DNA of 64,000 bases from Crossaster papposus (Eukaryota; Echinodermata; Asteroidea; Velatida; Solasteridae): contig JBAIAA010000518.1 of NCBI GenBank assembly GCA_037893245.1, forward strand, positions 248,001 to 312,000, in the 5' to 3' direction. Shown in pieces: positions 21,569 through 34,500 of the stretch; the first letter of the stretch is position 1, and each line of letters begins with the position of its first letter. Below the pieces are notes generated by a model. The model saw only the letters and a list, made by a program, of their open reading frames with translations. It was not told where the DNA came from and searched no databases. Both the position numbers and the translations under genes were made by a program.

Positions 21569-21780
21569 TCTAGTTGAAGACAGAGATTAACAAAATCCGA
21601 AGTCACGGCCGAGTCACTTGTATCGACTACTGAGCCAATTCATAAGTCACCTGGTTCAAGTCACCCCAAGGTCACAAAACGAGGCACAAAGTGTCACATT
21701 ATGTGATCTGTGGTTTGTTTTTTTGTAGACAAGTTTTTACAAGTTGTTCTTTTAAAATAAAGTTTCATTTAAAGACCAGT
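21569..21780 (+). promoter_or_regulatory. 3' UTR and polyadenylation signal of gene A
   Basis: AATAAA at 21756-21761 lies about 190 bp after the stop. In the CDS frame, after a second stop, the UTR still reads EPIHKSPGSSHP, a decayed copy of the C-terminal tail repeat. Confidence 0.6.
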
Positions 21781-22774
21781 GTGTGCATAATTTTATTTCC
21801 CTCATCTTGACTGCATGGTTAATAGTTTAGGCCTAATGAATGTTCAAGATAATCTATACATATGGTAACTATTATTCTTTGTCTCAGTTAAGAAAGCGTA
21901 ACGGCGGGTGGTTGATTGTACGTGCGTTAACACCGGAATGTGCCTATTGTTGGTTAATACAAACTGTCACAGTACCCATCGATGCCCACAGTGTTTTGTT
22001 TTACCGTGAACATCAATGACAATAGGTTCGTCGATTTAATATTCAACTTTGGCATTCTGTAACCTTTCATAACAATAATTGTTGATTATACAATTCGAAC
22101 TAATCAAACTATACACTTCATTGTGTTAAATATAGTGATTTCATATTGTGTACAGTGAACAAACGTGTTTTGTGTTTTGTTTTAATTTAAGCTGTTAAGG
22201 TTGTATAGATGTGGGGATTTAAACGGCTTCCTTTGCAGATGCTAATTAGCATAAAATATGTATGTGAATATATTTCAATATTGGCCCTGTTAGTTTAATA
22301 ATTATGTGTTGGCTACGATGTTATAATCGTAAATTACATGGACACTATAGCAAATCGATAATAGGTTAAAATTCATACGGGAAGTTTGAATTCTGTATTT
22401 AATAGTTTATTTGCATAAGCTAAATCGAAGCTAAAAACAGTTATTTTGAGAATGATGCAAACTTACCTAGTCAGCTTCCCTTGTGGTTTATTTGTTTAAT
22501 ATAATTCTCATGAGTTAAATTTACTAAATTATTTTCTTAGAACTGTTTTGTAATATACGCCTTACCATTTTCTACTGAACTCACGAGAGTGAAAAAGCAA
22601 TATATTATTCCTTTTGTTTTAACCAGTTTGTGCCGTGTTTATTTTGACATTGACCGAGCCCAGGCATGAAATTTGTTTGTATTGGCCCTCCCTATAAGCC
22701 GGTCCGTTATCACGCAGTGAAGGACCGGGTCCTCACATTGTTGATGTGATTTACATTTAAAATATCATTCATTG
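21781..22774. other. 3' flank of gene A, paralogous to the flank of gene B
   Basis: Matches 36840-38475 and 43236-43470 once the LINE fragment and the larger insertion there are removed. No gene seen. A copy of the AACCAGTTTGTGCC dispersed repeat starts near 22620. Confidence 0.6.
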
Positions 22775-23020
22775 TACACCCTAAAAAAAAGTAGATTGGT
22801 TGAAATAACCAGCAGATTGGTTGATATGTGTCCAACCAATGATATTGATCAATTTGAACCACAATAGTGGTCGAAATAACCAATAATGTTGGTCATTGTA
22901 ACGAAAGTATTGGTTAAAATAACCAATATTTTGGTTCAAATTGACCAATATATTGATTGGACACCTACATGTATCTACCAAACAATTGGTTAATTTTAAC
23001 CAATCTGTTGTTAGGGTGTA
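22775..23020. mobile_element. MITE with TACACCCTAA ends and internal hairpins
   Basis: Perfect 10-bp terminal inverted repeats, TACACCCTAA and TTAGGGTGTA. The interior is a series of small palindromes built from TTGGTT and AACCAA words around AATAACCAA, so the element can fold on itself almost throughout. No coding capacity. Confidence 0.75.
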
Positions 23021-24065
23021 TATAGTTGTTAGTGGTTACTGAGGCTACCTGCGGAATACAGTCGGTGTGAATTGTATTATAAGTCAACTTGTAGTTTGCA
23101 CACATTGACGTCAGTCTTTTAGTCATTCCGTTTAGTGTGCAAACTGCGCATGTCATGTAGGTTATACCTATGGCTTCCCTTCATAAGTTTGTCATCAACA
23201 CAATGCTTACATTAGACATGTTATTACTAATGAAACCAGATTTGTTTTTCCAAAACATTTACAGTTGTGCCATTGTAATATCTATGTTTTTACTTCAGAA
23301 CAAGTCAGATTTGGTTAAGTTACTGTCAGGATTTGATATAAACATTGTTATAATATTGAAGAGAAACTACGATTCTTAAGTTTACTGTTGTGTATCAGGA
23401 TATAAAGTTATGCTTTGTTAGATGCAAATGACCCTAACAAATAATGTGTAAATATGTGTTTATGTATCGTACATTTTTGCTATCTTTATATGTATTGAAT
23501 ACGATATTGGATTATAAACTATTTTCATGAGAGAAGTTTGTATATTTTGTTTAACGCTGTTTATTTTATACTACCGATTGTAAGTTCCAGCTTGTCAAAA
23601 GAATGCGAGTAAATTGCATCTTTGTTCAAAAGTTATTAATGAAATGATGTGTGGTATAAGGGATTAAAACGAGGCAGAAAACATAAGTCACGTGCTTTTG
23701 AAATTGTTCTTTGGTATGACATTGAATGCCCACGTCTGTACAGGCAAACAAATCCAAATCATTCAATGCAAAAGTGGAAATGTGTTTAACTCGAATTTGA
23801 AGCGCGAAAACTCAACCTGATGAAACCAATTCGCGTTTGTATTTGCTTTCGGGCCGTGTTTGAATCGGTGTTAACCTCGGCCTCGACGCATAACTGCAGG
23901 AGAAGGACGTGATTGTATTCTGTTCTCCAAAGCTGAAATTGAGGTGTTTTTTCCTTCTAAATTCTTCTGCTAAATGTGTAATACATTGCCATAGTGGGAG
24001 TATACTAGCTGTAACAAGTGGATTTATAATTGAAGATATATAATAAAAGCTGATATATTATTAAG
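23021..24065. other. AT-rich spacer between genes A and B
   Basis: No supported gene, RNA or repeat. Confidence 0.5.
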
Positions 24066-24236
24066 GGAATAAATATGTGGTTGGCCGGCTTTAAACGTAC
24101 GTACGCATGTACGTTTAAAACCGGCTGGGCCTGGACGTGTAAATGCCTGAGCCAAAGGCGAGCGCATTAACACGTCCAGGCCAATGGGCCGGTTTTAAAC
24201 GTAGGATTGATACCGGCCAACCATTATATTTATTCC
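24066..24236. mobile_element. Palindromic foldback element
   Basis: Outer arms GGAATAAATAT..GGTTGGCCGG and their complement, then TTTAAAC..CCGG arms, then an exact 13-bp inner stem GGCCTGGACGTGT/ACACGTCCAGGCC. The ~170 bp can form a nested hairpin. Related words (TTTAAAACCGGCC) recur near 24610. Probably a MITE; superfamily not assigned. Confidence 0.7.
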
Positions 24237-25287
24237 ATTCATAAATACCTTTCGGTAAAATACGTCAAAACTAAGTTGAAAAGCATACGTTTCCAACGAT
24301 TTTGTTGACTGAGAATTATACTTCCTACATTGTCATATTTTTGTGAAACGCCCCTCAAGCTATAATATGGCATGTTCTTCGCTCGCGTGATTGGTCAGGG
24401 AGGTAAACAGACTCCTAATATGGACATAAGCGCGCGCGTTCCGCGTACTGCGCGATGTTACAGGGAACGCAAGCTGCCGGTACAGCGTGAATTAAGGACT
24501 CCAAAATGTTGCGCATGCCTTGTGAGGTTTCAACCAATAAAAATGTAAAGCGACAGATTTCATGTGACATTGGAATAGTGTTTAATACCCGGCCCCAGTG
24601 TTTTATCATTCGTTTAAAACCGGCCACGTGATGGGATCTCGACCAATAGGAATGGGTAAACTCAGTCTCGGGTATTTAGGAATATAATAAAAGCCCTGTA
24701 CAACGAAACGACTAGGTACCCTTTGTCAATGTAGACGGCCTACGTGCGTTCAGATTATTAAATCGATGTTCCAAAAGTCCACAACTGAAGTGTTTATCGC
24801 ATTTGTGTGAATGTTTGCAAAGTCAGATGCCTCTGGTTAGATAAAACCAAATAAATGTGGGATTCGAGTATTCGGTTTTGGCTTCGGCAGAGTTTGTTCG
24901 AAGCCCCTGACTTAAGGGAATATGGATTAGTCCAGGTTTTGTTCTAATTCAGCTGCATTACATGTTATAAACCGAAGCAAACATTTCAAGTATTGCTATT
25001 AACAATTGATTCTGAAGTCAGAGACACAAAAGAGACAAAACCAAAGCCGGAGATAATCTGGGGTTTGAGAAAACCCCGAACAATAAATTCACGATCTGGT
25101 ATCTCGCCTTGTCGTATATAGTTGATACAACCCCAGCCTAGTTTAGTCTGTGGTCAGGGTTCATTTAGGGCGTATTCAGTAGGCATTTGTGGTGGTTCAT
25201 GAACAACTTCTCGTTGGTTTTTCTTTCAATCTGTATGAGTCTTCATGTTCCCCCTTTCTTCATCGTCAAACTGATAAATATACCAAG
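24237..25287. other. Spacer and upstream region of gene B
   Basis: I find no match to the upstream block of genes A and C; similarity to their exon 1 begins only about 8-10 bp before the ATG. A promoter must lie here or further upstream, but I cannot point to one. Confidence 0.45.
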
Positions 25288-25520
25288 ATGCCACAAAAGA
25301 CCGTCCAGCAGTTGGATGCCTACATTAAGGCAACAGCCGTCGTGTACGACCACTCCAACACCAAAGTCATCAGCAGGAAGACTAAAGTCAAACCAAAGAA
25401 GAAACAGGCTTTTCTGTCTGTACTGTATTACAGAAAAACTAATTCTGATCAATGTACAACAAGGAGACCATCGAAACGATGGGTTCGAAGACAATCGAGT
25501 TGCAAGCCTGAAAGTGGAAG
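25288..25520 (+). CDS. Gene B exon 1: basic N-terminal module
   Basis: Counterpart of gene A exon 1, one residue shorter, with the same ACCAAGATGCC start context and AAG|GTAAAA donor. Ends in phase 2. Confidence 0.75.
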
Positions 25521-28500
25521 GTAAAACAAATCAATTTCGAAGAATTTGTTCAATCTTTTACTCTTTCATGAGACCCATATTAATGTGGCTAAGAAGGTCA
25601 GCGTAATGGGGTCGTGTTCATTTCTGTTATTTTGTGTGCGAAAGTGCGTTGAAAATTGGCGCTGTTTAACCTTTTTTTTTTAACTCGAAAAGTTATTCTG
25701 ATAAGATGATTTCGGGGAGAATGATTTCGGAGAGAAAAGATGCATCTTTCCAATGATATATTTCTTTCGAATGATCACCGTGTGCGAAATTGTGAGTTCT
25801 GGTGTTGATTCTCGGAAAAGTTTGTGATCGGAGTCGCCTAAGGAGCGGCCATCTTATTTTTAGCACGTGACATTCACTTGTGTTTGGTTGCGAGGATTGG
25901 TCGGATAAAAATTGAAACTACATCACCGTAAAGACAACGAAATTATCGTTCGACTCGTACCAAGAGTAGGAAAGTTCGTTTGTGCTTTGCTTCAAATTTT
26001 GGATATTTTTTTCAGACACAAAAAACAAGTACAGATTTTCATGATTTTCGGGCCACTAAATCGTTAAAAAAAATAACATGAGGAGTTAATGGAAAACTAA
26101 GTAAGGAGTACTTTATGAAAGGGTGGAATTTTTGGAGTTTTTATAACAAGTTTTTTTGTTATGTTTTCCGTGACGCTTTTTGAGGAGGGAGGTTTTGTTG
26201 TCGGGTGCCATCGGCAAGATGATTAAAATAATGGCGGCGGTGCACTGTCACAATGGCTTCGTAGCTGCACATATATTCCTTTCACCATGCAGCTGTATGC
26301 ATGCATGAAGCAATAATGCAGCTATTACTTTTCGGTGGTTTGCTTTATTGGGGAAATTTACATCATTTATTAATGCAATTCTTCCAAAAAAATACTACAA
26401 CATATTTCAACAGTTTCCCAATGTGGCTGTCAGTGTCGCCATGGGTTGTAGAAACACAATGAATTATTAAGCCATCATCATTCATGATCATCGGCATCAA
26501 TCTTTATTTCTTTCTTTAAAGCATGTAATTATTTTGTACTCTATGACAGTACATTAATATTTCTTCTTGATACTATTAAACACTGTTACAACAGATACAT
26601 AAGGGCCATTATGAGTATAATCCTTGTTAGTTCTAGAAATTACAATGTTTATATAAATACAAAAGTTTGTATGTGTTGCTATTGCCTAAAACACGTTTTG
26701 AACGTAGTTTTTCACTGCACATCATTATATAAATTAGGTCCTATCTTTCAGTGCACTTGCATGTCAAGGTATTTTTATTATGCCTTGTCTGAAAATACAT
26801 CTCTGCAAGGCCCCCCCCCCCCCCCCCCACCCCCCCCCCCCAAAAAAAGAGGAAAAGTTTAGTCAGTTTCTACGGGAACCTTTTTATTCGAGAAGTTTTG
26901 TTTGTCAGCAAATACTTCCATACTCAAAAGATTTCTTTCCACTAAAATTCAAAAGCTTTTTTTAGGCCTAATACTTTAAACACACCGTTTGTTGGTTTTT
27001 AATGCAATGTTTCTACGCATTTCTATGTTAGGTCCCTGTACTGGATTCCCATCCTGGTTCAACCTCAAAGAACAGCGAGGTTCAAACAACAGCGAGGAAA
27101 TGTACACATTACCAGCTGTTAAAGGATAAAAGGGACCTAAGAATACTAATTTATGGAAATATTATTTCATCTAAATACACTTTAAAATGTTTTCCACACC
27201 TTTCAAACTAAATTGAGCCAGGCTGCTTTGGAGGTGTTATTTTTTATTTTAACACCCCGCACATGCTCGCGGAATAATTACGACTGGACATGTCCCTTTA
27301 ATTGACAATAACTTCACCAGAATCAAAATGAACTCTTCTGTTGTAGAAAAATGCGTTTCTAAAACTACACATTATTGTCCCTCATTTTCACAGTGATACC
27401 AAAGACGTAAAGCAGACACTGCAGGTATTTGTCCGGACTCTTCCCTTACATACACCTAAGAAACTTTGCTTCCAACTTCATCCCGAGACGACAGTCTCAT
27501 TCCTAAAAGAAGAAATAGCCAAGAAGATCGGTGTCGAGGCACGATATCAGCAATTGCACACCAAGAGAGACTTCCAGGTAGGTATATAATTTATAAACCG
27601 GATACTTCGATCCATTTGAAATATCAAAACCTAGATTTGTTCATCGTAAGAGTTACAAATGTTGATCTAAAATGCAATATCTCACATGTTGACATGTTCA
27701 TGTTTGATTAATATTCTGTTGGTGTTTTTGAAACTTCCACACACACAAGAAAGCTCAATTAATCCCCCATCTGAAGGGTTAAACGAATTTACTTCTCTAG
27801 ATGTTTCAATTAACGATACACAACTAAAACCCAACACGTTTCCTAATTTACTCTCTAACATTATTCACTTTGTCAGCTCTGTGACTTACTCACGCTTGAG
27901 GAGAATGGTGTCAGCAAGGATGAAGTCATCTCACTCCGTCTATCATCAGATGACCAGAATGAAGATAATGTACCAACAGGTAAATTACAAACTTTGGGAA
28001 TAGAATATTCCCAAAGTGAATAAACTACCTGCATGTGATATTTTCTGACTGATAAGTAAGCAATTCAGAACAAGAGTACATTGTTGGTGTAGGTGCAGAT
28101 ATCTTAATTGCTACGTTGGTAACCTATACAACACTGGACACTTTTGAGAATGTTTCAATGAAGTCACACATTCTTTTGGCAGACAAAGTCAACCTTGATG
28201 AAAAGTACCTTAAGGACTTGTCCTCGAATATTGAATCATCGTGGAAGGAACTGGCCAAACACCTAGGATACGAAGAAGCTGAAATTGCAGACATCCAAAC
28301 CACCAACGACGGCAGCACTGAAGCGAGCCGTCACATGCTACTCACTTGGTGGGAAAAAACGACAGATCGCGACGAAGCAGCTCAGAAGCTGAGACGAGCA
28401 TTGGAGGTCATCGGGTTGACTGAATTGGCTCAAGATGTACCAGGTGAGCTAGAAGTGAAGACTAAATTTAAAACAGACTCCGTAATCCCAAGAGTCATGA

Positions 28501-31500
28501 TACAAAATACTTGAATACTCATTTAACAACAACCAAACTTTACAAATACATAGTTTACATGTATTTTAAACAACATACATGAATGAAATTAGTTTTAAAA
28601 ACTAATTTAAACAGTAACATGACATTTGTTGTTATTGCCTCAGTAACGAGCGAATCGAGAGACGAAGCAGCTGGACTCGAGCCAGAAAGGCGTCAAGATG
28701 CAGGAGAAAAAGAAGAGAGCAAACAAAACGAAAACAATCCACCGAAAGAGGACGTTTGTGATCAAGAAAAACCTGTTATCTGGTAAAATATGATTAAACG
28801 CTGCTATTTATAATGCACATTGTGTTTGAATAATTTAACTACATGTAATAGCCGAAAAGCTAATCAAATTTGGTTTTGTAGATCATGCATAGACTGCCTT
28901 CAAAACCTTAATAAAACGGTGTATACAGAATGTTTACAACTACAGTTGGTGGTCTTCATTCCTTTATATTACAAGAGCTCTAACATAAACACTCCACTCT
29001 GACAGTTTCAGATACGTGGCCCAGAAGCTGCAAGTCTTTGTCCGATGTCACTTCTCACACAAGCCACAAACACTTTGTCTCCAACTGAATCCAGAGACAT
29101 CCGTCTCGACCTTAAAGGAGATAATACACGAGAAACTTGAAGTCCAGCCTCAACAACAGCGACTGTACATCCGAAGAGGCTTCAGAAACTTTGAGGTAAC
29201 GATAGCCTCAGGTTTTACAAAGATAGAACATGCGTGATGTATAAATTTCGGTTAATAATACATGAGTCGTGTATATCAAAATGTTGCTTGTGATGTCGGT
29301 ACACTGTTTTTTTGCAGTTGTATGTTACAGGCCATTGACTCGACAAGCATAATTTGTAAACAGTGCAGTGCTTTTTGAGGGTTTAGCAAAGCAAGGGTTA
29401 AAGTTCAAGCAATCATGCATAAACGATAGTTGGTTTTAGCCCGACCGGTTTCGTCTAACAATATAAAGGCACCGTTTGGTGGTTTGAGCTACAAAACACC
29501 AAACTGTCGTTTTTACAAACCTTTGTTCCAAAGATCGGGTATTTACATCGGTATCTTAAAAACTATTTTACCAGCTGTGTAACTTGCTGACACTTCACGA
29601 CTGTGGAATTCATCAGGATGAGAATATCTCACTCCGTCTGTCTACTGATGGTCTACTGGGCGGTGGACTGAAAGGTAAATAATTTCGTATTGGAACATAA
29701 TTACCTTTCAAGATGGGGGAAAGCCTGCTGACGTAATACCATCACAACTTTCCTTTAGATGTCACATCGTCCCGTATAACTGTCTTCATGACACTAAAAT
29801 ACATATGAGCATCTTTTGCTGGAAGGTGAACGTTTTAGAACATAACCGATACTGAATTACACTTTTTGTCGGTCTCATGAGTAGCGAGTATTTATTGTGC
29901 TGCATCCTGTAGTCCTTAGAAGGAACGAGGTTGAATAATTTGATTTTTCTGAAACAGAAATACATACAATGTATAATCTTTCAATCCGAAAGTTACATTA
30001 GTACGGAATACTACCAATAGTCTAAATGAATGTGCTGCATAGCCGTCACTTAATTCGATGTAGTTTTTCTCACACAGAACTCAACATTGTACTGTAAGGT
30101 CTGAAGGAAATCAGATTAATAATTTGGGACATTTTGCTTCACGTATTGGTCAATATTGGTGGCCCTAAGAATTGGTGCGCATGTCGTGTAATACGAGACC
30201 CAAAAAGACGCATCTGTAAAACCATACTGGGCAATTAAAAAACATTTTAGTTTTTAAAAAGACCACTGTCACACTGTTAATAGTGCACATCAGCGAAGCA
30301 TTAACTACAGGATGAGTCAAAAAGAAAGTGACCCGGAATACAAAAAATCTTAAAAATCAAATCAAATTTGATACACCAATCAAGCATGTCAATAATCTCT
30401 CACTCATTTAGAAAAAAACAAAGAATTACCAAGTGTCTTCATCCTAAGTAACATGTAATGTCTAGGTCCTTTACTTTTCATCTCAAAAGGCAGCAAACAG
30501 ACTGACGAAAATAAGAAAAAGACTGAATCTTCTGAGGAGCAGAGACAAAAGCAGCAAGGGGCAGAGGGAACGGATCAAAACATTCAAACGAAGAAGACGA
30601 TGCAATCATCAGAAGGTCCTGGATTGAAGGGGTCAACGCACCAGGAACCAGGCCGCGGGCAAGTGGGTGCTACATCAAGCAATCTTTCAGAGACACAAGA
30701 AAGAAAGAAAGGTACTGCATCTTCTGAGGAGGAGAGACAAAAGCAGCAAGGGGAAGAGGGAACGAATCCACACATTCAAACGAAGGAGACAATGCAATCA
30801 TCAAAGGATCCTGGATTGAAGGGGTCCGCACACCAGAAACCAGGCCACTGGCAAGTGGATGCTATACCAAGCAATATTTCAGAGACACAAGAAAGAAACA
30901 AAGGGACTGCATCTTCTGAGGAGCAGAGACAAAAGCAACAAGAAGCAGAGGGAACGGATCCAAACATTCAAACGAAGAAGACGATGCAATCATCAGAATG
31001 TCCTGGGTTGAAGGTGTCAACGCACCAGAAAACAGGCCAATGGCAAGTGGGTGCTACATCAAGCAAACCTTCAGAGATAAAAGAGACAGTGGTCAGAGAT
31101 GTGACATCACAAGACCAACGTCTAATGCCGGGTCCGAGCTCAGTTCAAGACATCGTACCTGCTGGTAGACACCAACTGGAAACATCACCACTGTCACATG
31201 CTGTACTAGCACGTGGACCTGCGCAACCCGTTTCACTGGGTTTCGTGAGTACAAGTGGCGATCACTGTCCTGTCTTAGTTGGCACGTTTAACCAACCAAC
31301 TTTCAACGTAAACTTTCAAAGTTTGAAAGTGACAGAAAATAGTTCAGGTACGACATGTTCCATAACTCTCGAACTTTATATAATTCGCTCTTTTGTGACT
31401 GTTAGCATCACGCACACTAAAGACTGCTGCATCAGATTGATACTGAATCTGAATCTACATTTGCTCTAACCTTTCAGGGAAACAATGACACTTTTCTCGG

Positions 31501-34500
31501 ATAAGTGTAGAAATTTCTTTTGAGCCGTTTTTCAACTTAGTTTTACCTTTCAAAGCTTGATTCTGACATAAAGCAGTCCAGGTATACACAATATTCCAAT
31601 AACCACGTTGTCTCCCACCTGCATCCTGTACTTTAGTATTTTATTGTCTCGCCTTTATAGGATTCCCCAGTTATTTCAACCGAACAACGCTATAGGCTCA
31701 ATTTGAAAATTTCAATTTCCAAAGGTTACCATGAAATCAGTTACATAGTTGCAATCACGGCAGCTGACCTGATACCGTTCCCGACGTCTATAAATTACTC
31801 CGTTTCGTATGAAGTAGGATCAAGAAAACATAAACCTTTTTTCAGCATGTACATTGTATGAGCACAAACCAGGTTATGTAGACATAATTTGTCATAAAAC
31901 ACCAGTCCCATAAATCCATCAATTTCTAAAATTTACAACAAAAGCAATTGTTATAATAATTACCTTTAATAAAGAAAAAACCCAATTGCTAGATACTCAA
32001 CAGACAGCCAATCACTCATTTTGTTTTAAATAAAACCCAAACAGCAAACTGTCAAACAACAAAACAACTAGGACTAAACGTATAGCGATAGATTACAATT
32101 TAAAATAGAAAAACAAACGACGCAACTAACACAATTTTTGATATAATTTTTGGTACAATGTGCTTGAAATTGAACAATTTACGTTCTTTCCAAAAGCGTC
32201 AAGTGATTTGGCGCAAAAATGTCAATGAATCATAAAGTTGTAATTAATTGTCAATTCATGCATTTTTTTAGCGGCTACGTGACTTGTACATGTATAGTTA
32301 CTAGCTGTTTTTTAGCCGTTCACATTTTTAATTGACCATGCTGCCTCGTAAAAAGCAATGGTACACCTAACATATTTTTGTTTTACCAGACCAACCTCTT
32401 CTAGATGTAAACACAACAGTCACAAGAAGGAAGACAATGGACGAAGGATTGACAAAGGTCCTTGAAGCTCAAATGCTCAGCTTAAGTCAAAGCTATGGTC
32501 TGCAATACGTTGAGGAAAAATACTTCGAATTTTTCGCGAAGTTAAGGGCCAAACTTCACGATGTAAAGTGCGGATCTGTGACGTTCGTTTTCCGCATCGA
32601 GAGTCGGGAGGGTCTGGACGAGCTTTGGAGTTTGTACACCAGGGGGGATCTCGCCAAGAAACTGACAGAGATTCTCATCACGGATGAACTGACAACAGAA
32701 GATAAGAGTGACTTGGCTATTCAGGCGACTATACTGGAAAGCGACTACGAACAGGCTTGCAGATTCTTTGACGAGTTGGAAAAAGACCAACAGAAAGGTA
32801 GATTATATATAAATCCTATATCACTAAACATTTATGTCCTTTTTCACGTTTTGCCAAACATTAACGCTACCCTTGCCGGTTAAATACTTTATTTACAGGT
32901 GAAGAGCACTCGGGAGACATGGAAGAAGTACAACACGCACAACCTGCAGGAAGCAGCGCATCAATGACTGTCGGCTCATTGACCGACCCGGCTGAGCACG
33001 CAGCTGATAAATGTAAAGAAAAACTGAAGATATTGTATTCGACCACAGGTAGATATTCACAAATGGTTAAATGGGTGGACGGTGACACCAAGAAGATTCT
33101 AATGCCAAAGCTAACGTTAGTTAAGGCCGGTGGTAATAAGGAAGACAAAAGGGTAATATCGTATGATGATATGTTCCACGTGGAAACACAAGAGGGCGTT
33201 CCGATTAATTTGCATAGTTTGGATGGACAAGATGCCGAGCAAAAGTCCATTCTTTTGGAAAGCATTGCATATGATTGGGCAACTGGCTCCAATCCCACAC
33301 TCAGTAACTTCAAACTTGTTACTGTCCCGCAAATGGAAGCCATTGAAGAAGAGTCTGACCTTATTGACTCGATCTATGCTCAACTGTTGGGTCAAGACAC
33401 AGATATTGACAGAGGTGACTTGGAGTCATTTATTGACACCAACCCTCAAAAAGTGCTTGTCCTATGGGATGGATTTGATAAGTCAATCAGCAACCTTGAT
33501 GAGAACAAAGTTAATTTGGTTCTCAAATTCCTCAATCGGATGGCAGCGAAGGGGATACGGGTACTTGTAAGCACTCGCCACTCTCACAAATTCCTGAGCA
33601 GCAAAATGATCCAGGAACCTGTCACTCATGTGACAGCTTCCGAGGTCACTGAGGTCGAGATTGAAGCGCACTTAAAAGAAATTAACTCAGAGGAACCTGG
33701 TCTGGCTGAGAATCTCATTGACAGAATCAAATCCTCGGAGGTTCTCTCCGACTGGGCCAAGAGCTTGCAGCTGATTCCCTTATTGTGTTTATTGTCGAAA
33801 CAATCGCCACTATCTGACACACTATCACGCCTATACAATCAGATAATTAAATACATATTTACACAACAGAGAGATATGTCGCAAGGAGAAATATCCGACA
33901 TACTGATTTCCATTGGTAGGACTGCATTGGAGGGTCTGGTTTCTCCTCAGCAAAGGTTGACATTTCGGGAAGAAGAGTTTGAGAAAGTGGCTTACGAAAA
34001 GGCCTTAGATGCAGGTCTCCTTATTCGTCGACGAGTGCCTATTGGTCAAAAATCGGTCAGCGACTGCATACAATTTAGTCACAAATCAACACAAGCATAC
34101 TGTGCTGCTAAATACTGCCAGAAATTACCAGACAAAGAGTTTCAGAAGGTTCTTGATCAGATTGACAACACGTGTGATTTCCAGTATTTGTTGCGCTTCT
34201 GCTGCGGCGACAATGAGCAATGCTGCAAACATATATTGCGTATGCTGCACAAGAAGTCTACCAAAAGTAAGGAAGAGAAGGAATTGGCGTTAAATTGCTA
34301 CTTTGAAAGTCAGGCCACACGTGTGATATCAGAAGATGTTGTCGAGTCATTCTTGAGTGGGTGGATGTCGATAGATTACACAAGCCAGGACTCGTTGAAG
34401 TCGCTCATGTGGTTGCTGCAGCACGTTGCCGAGCAGACGGAGCTCTCGGAATACCTCGATAAAATAAAGCGGGTTGATTTCAAGACATGTGATCTGTCAA

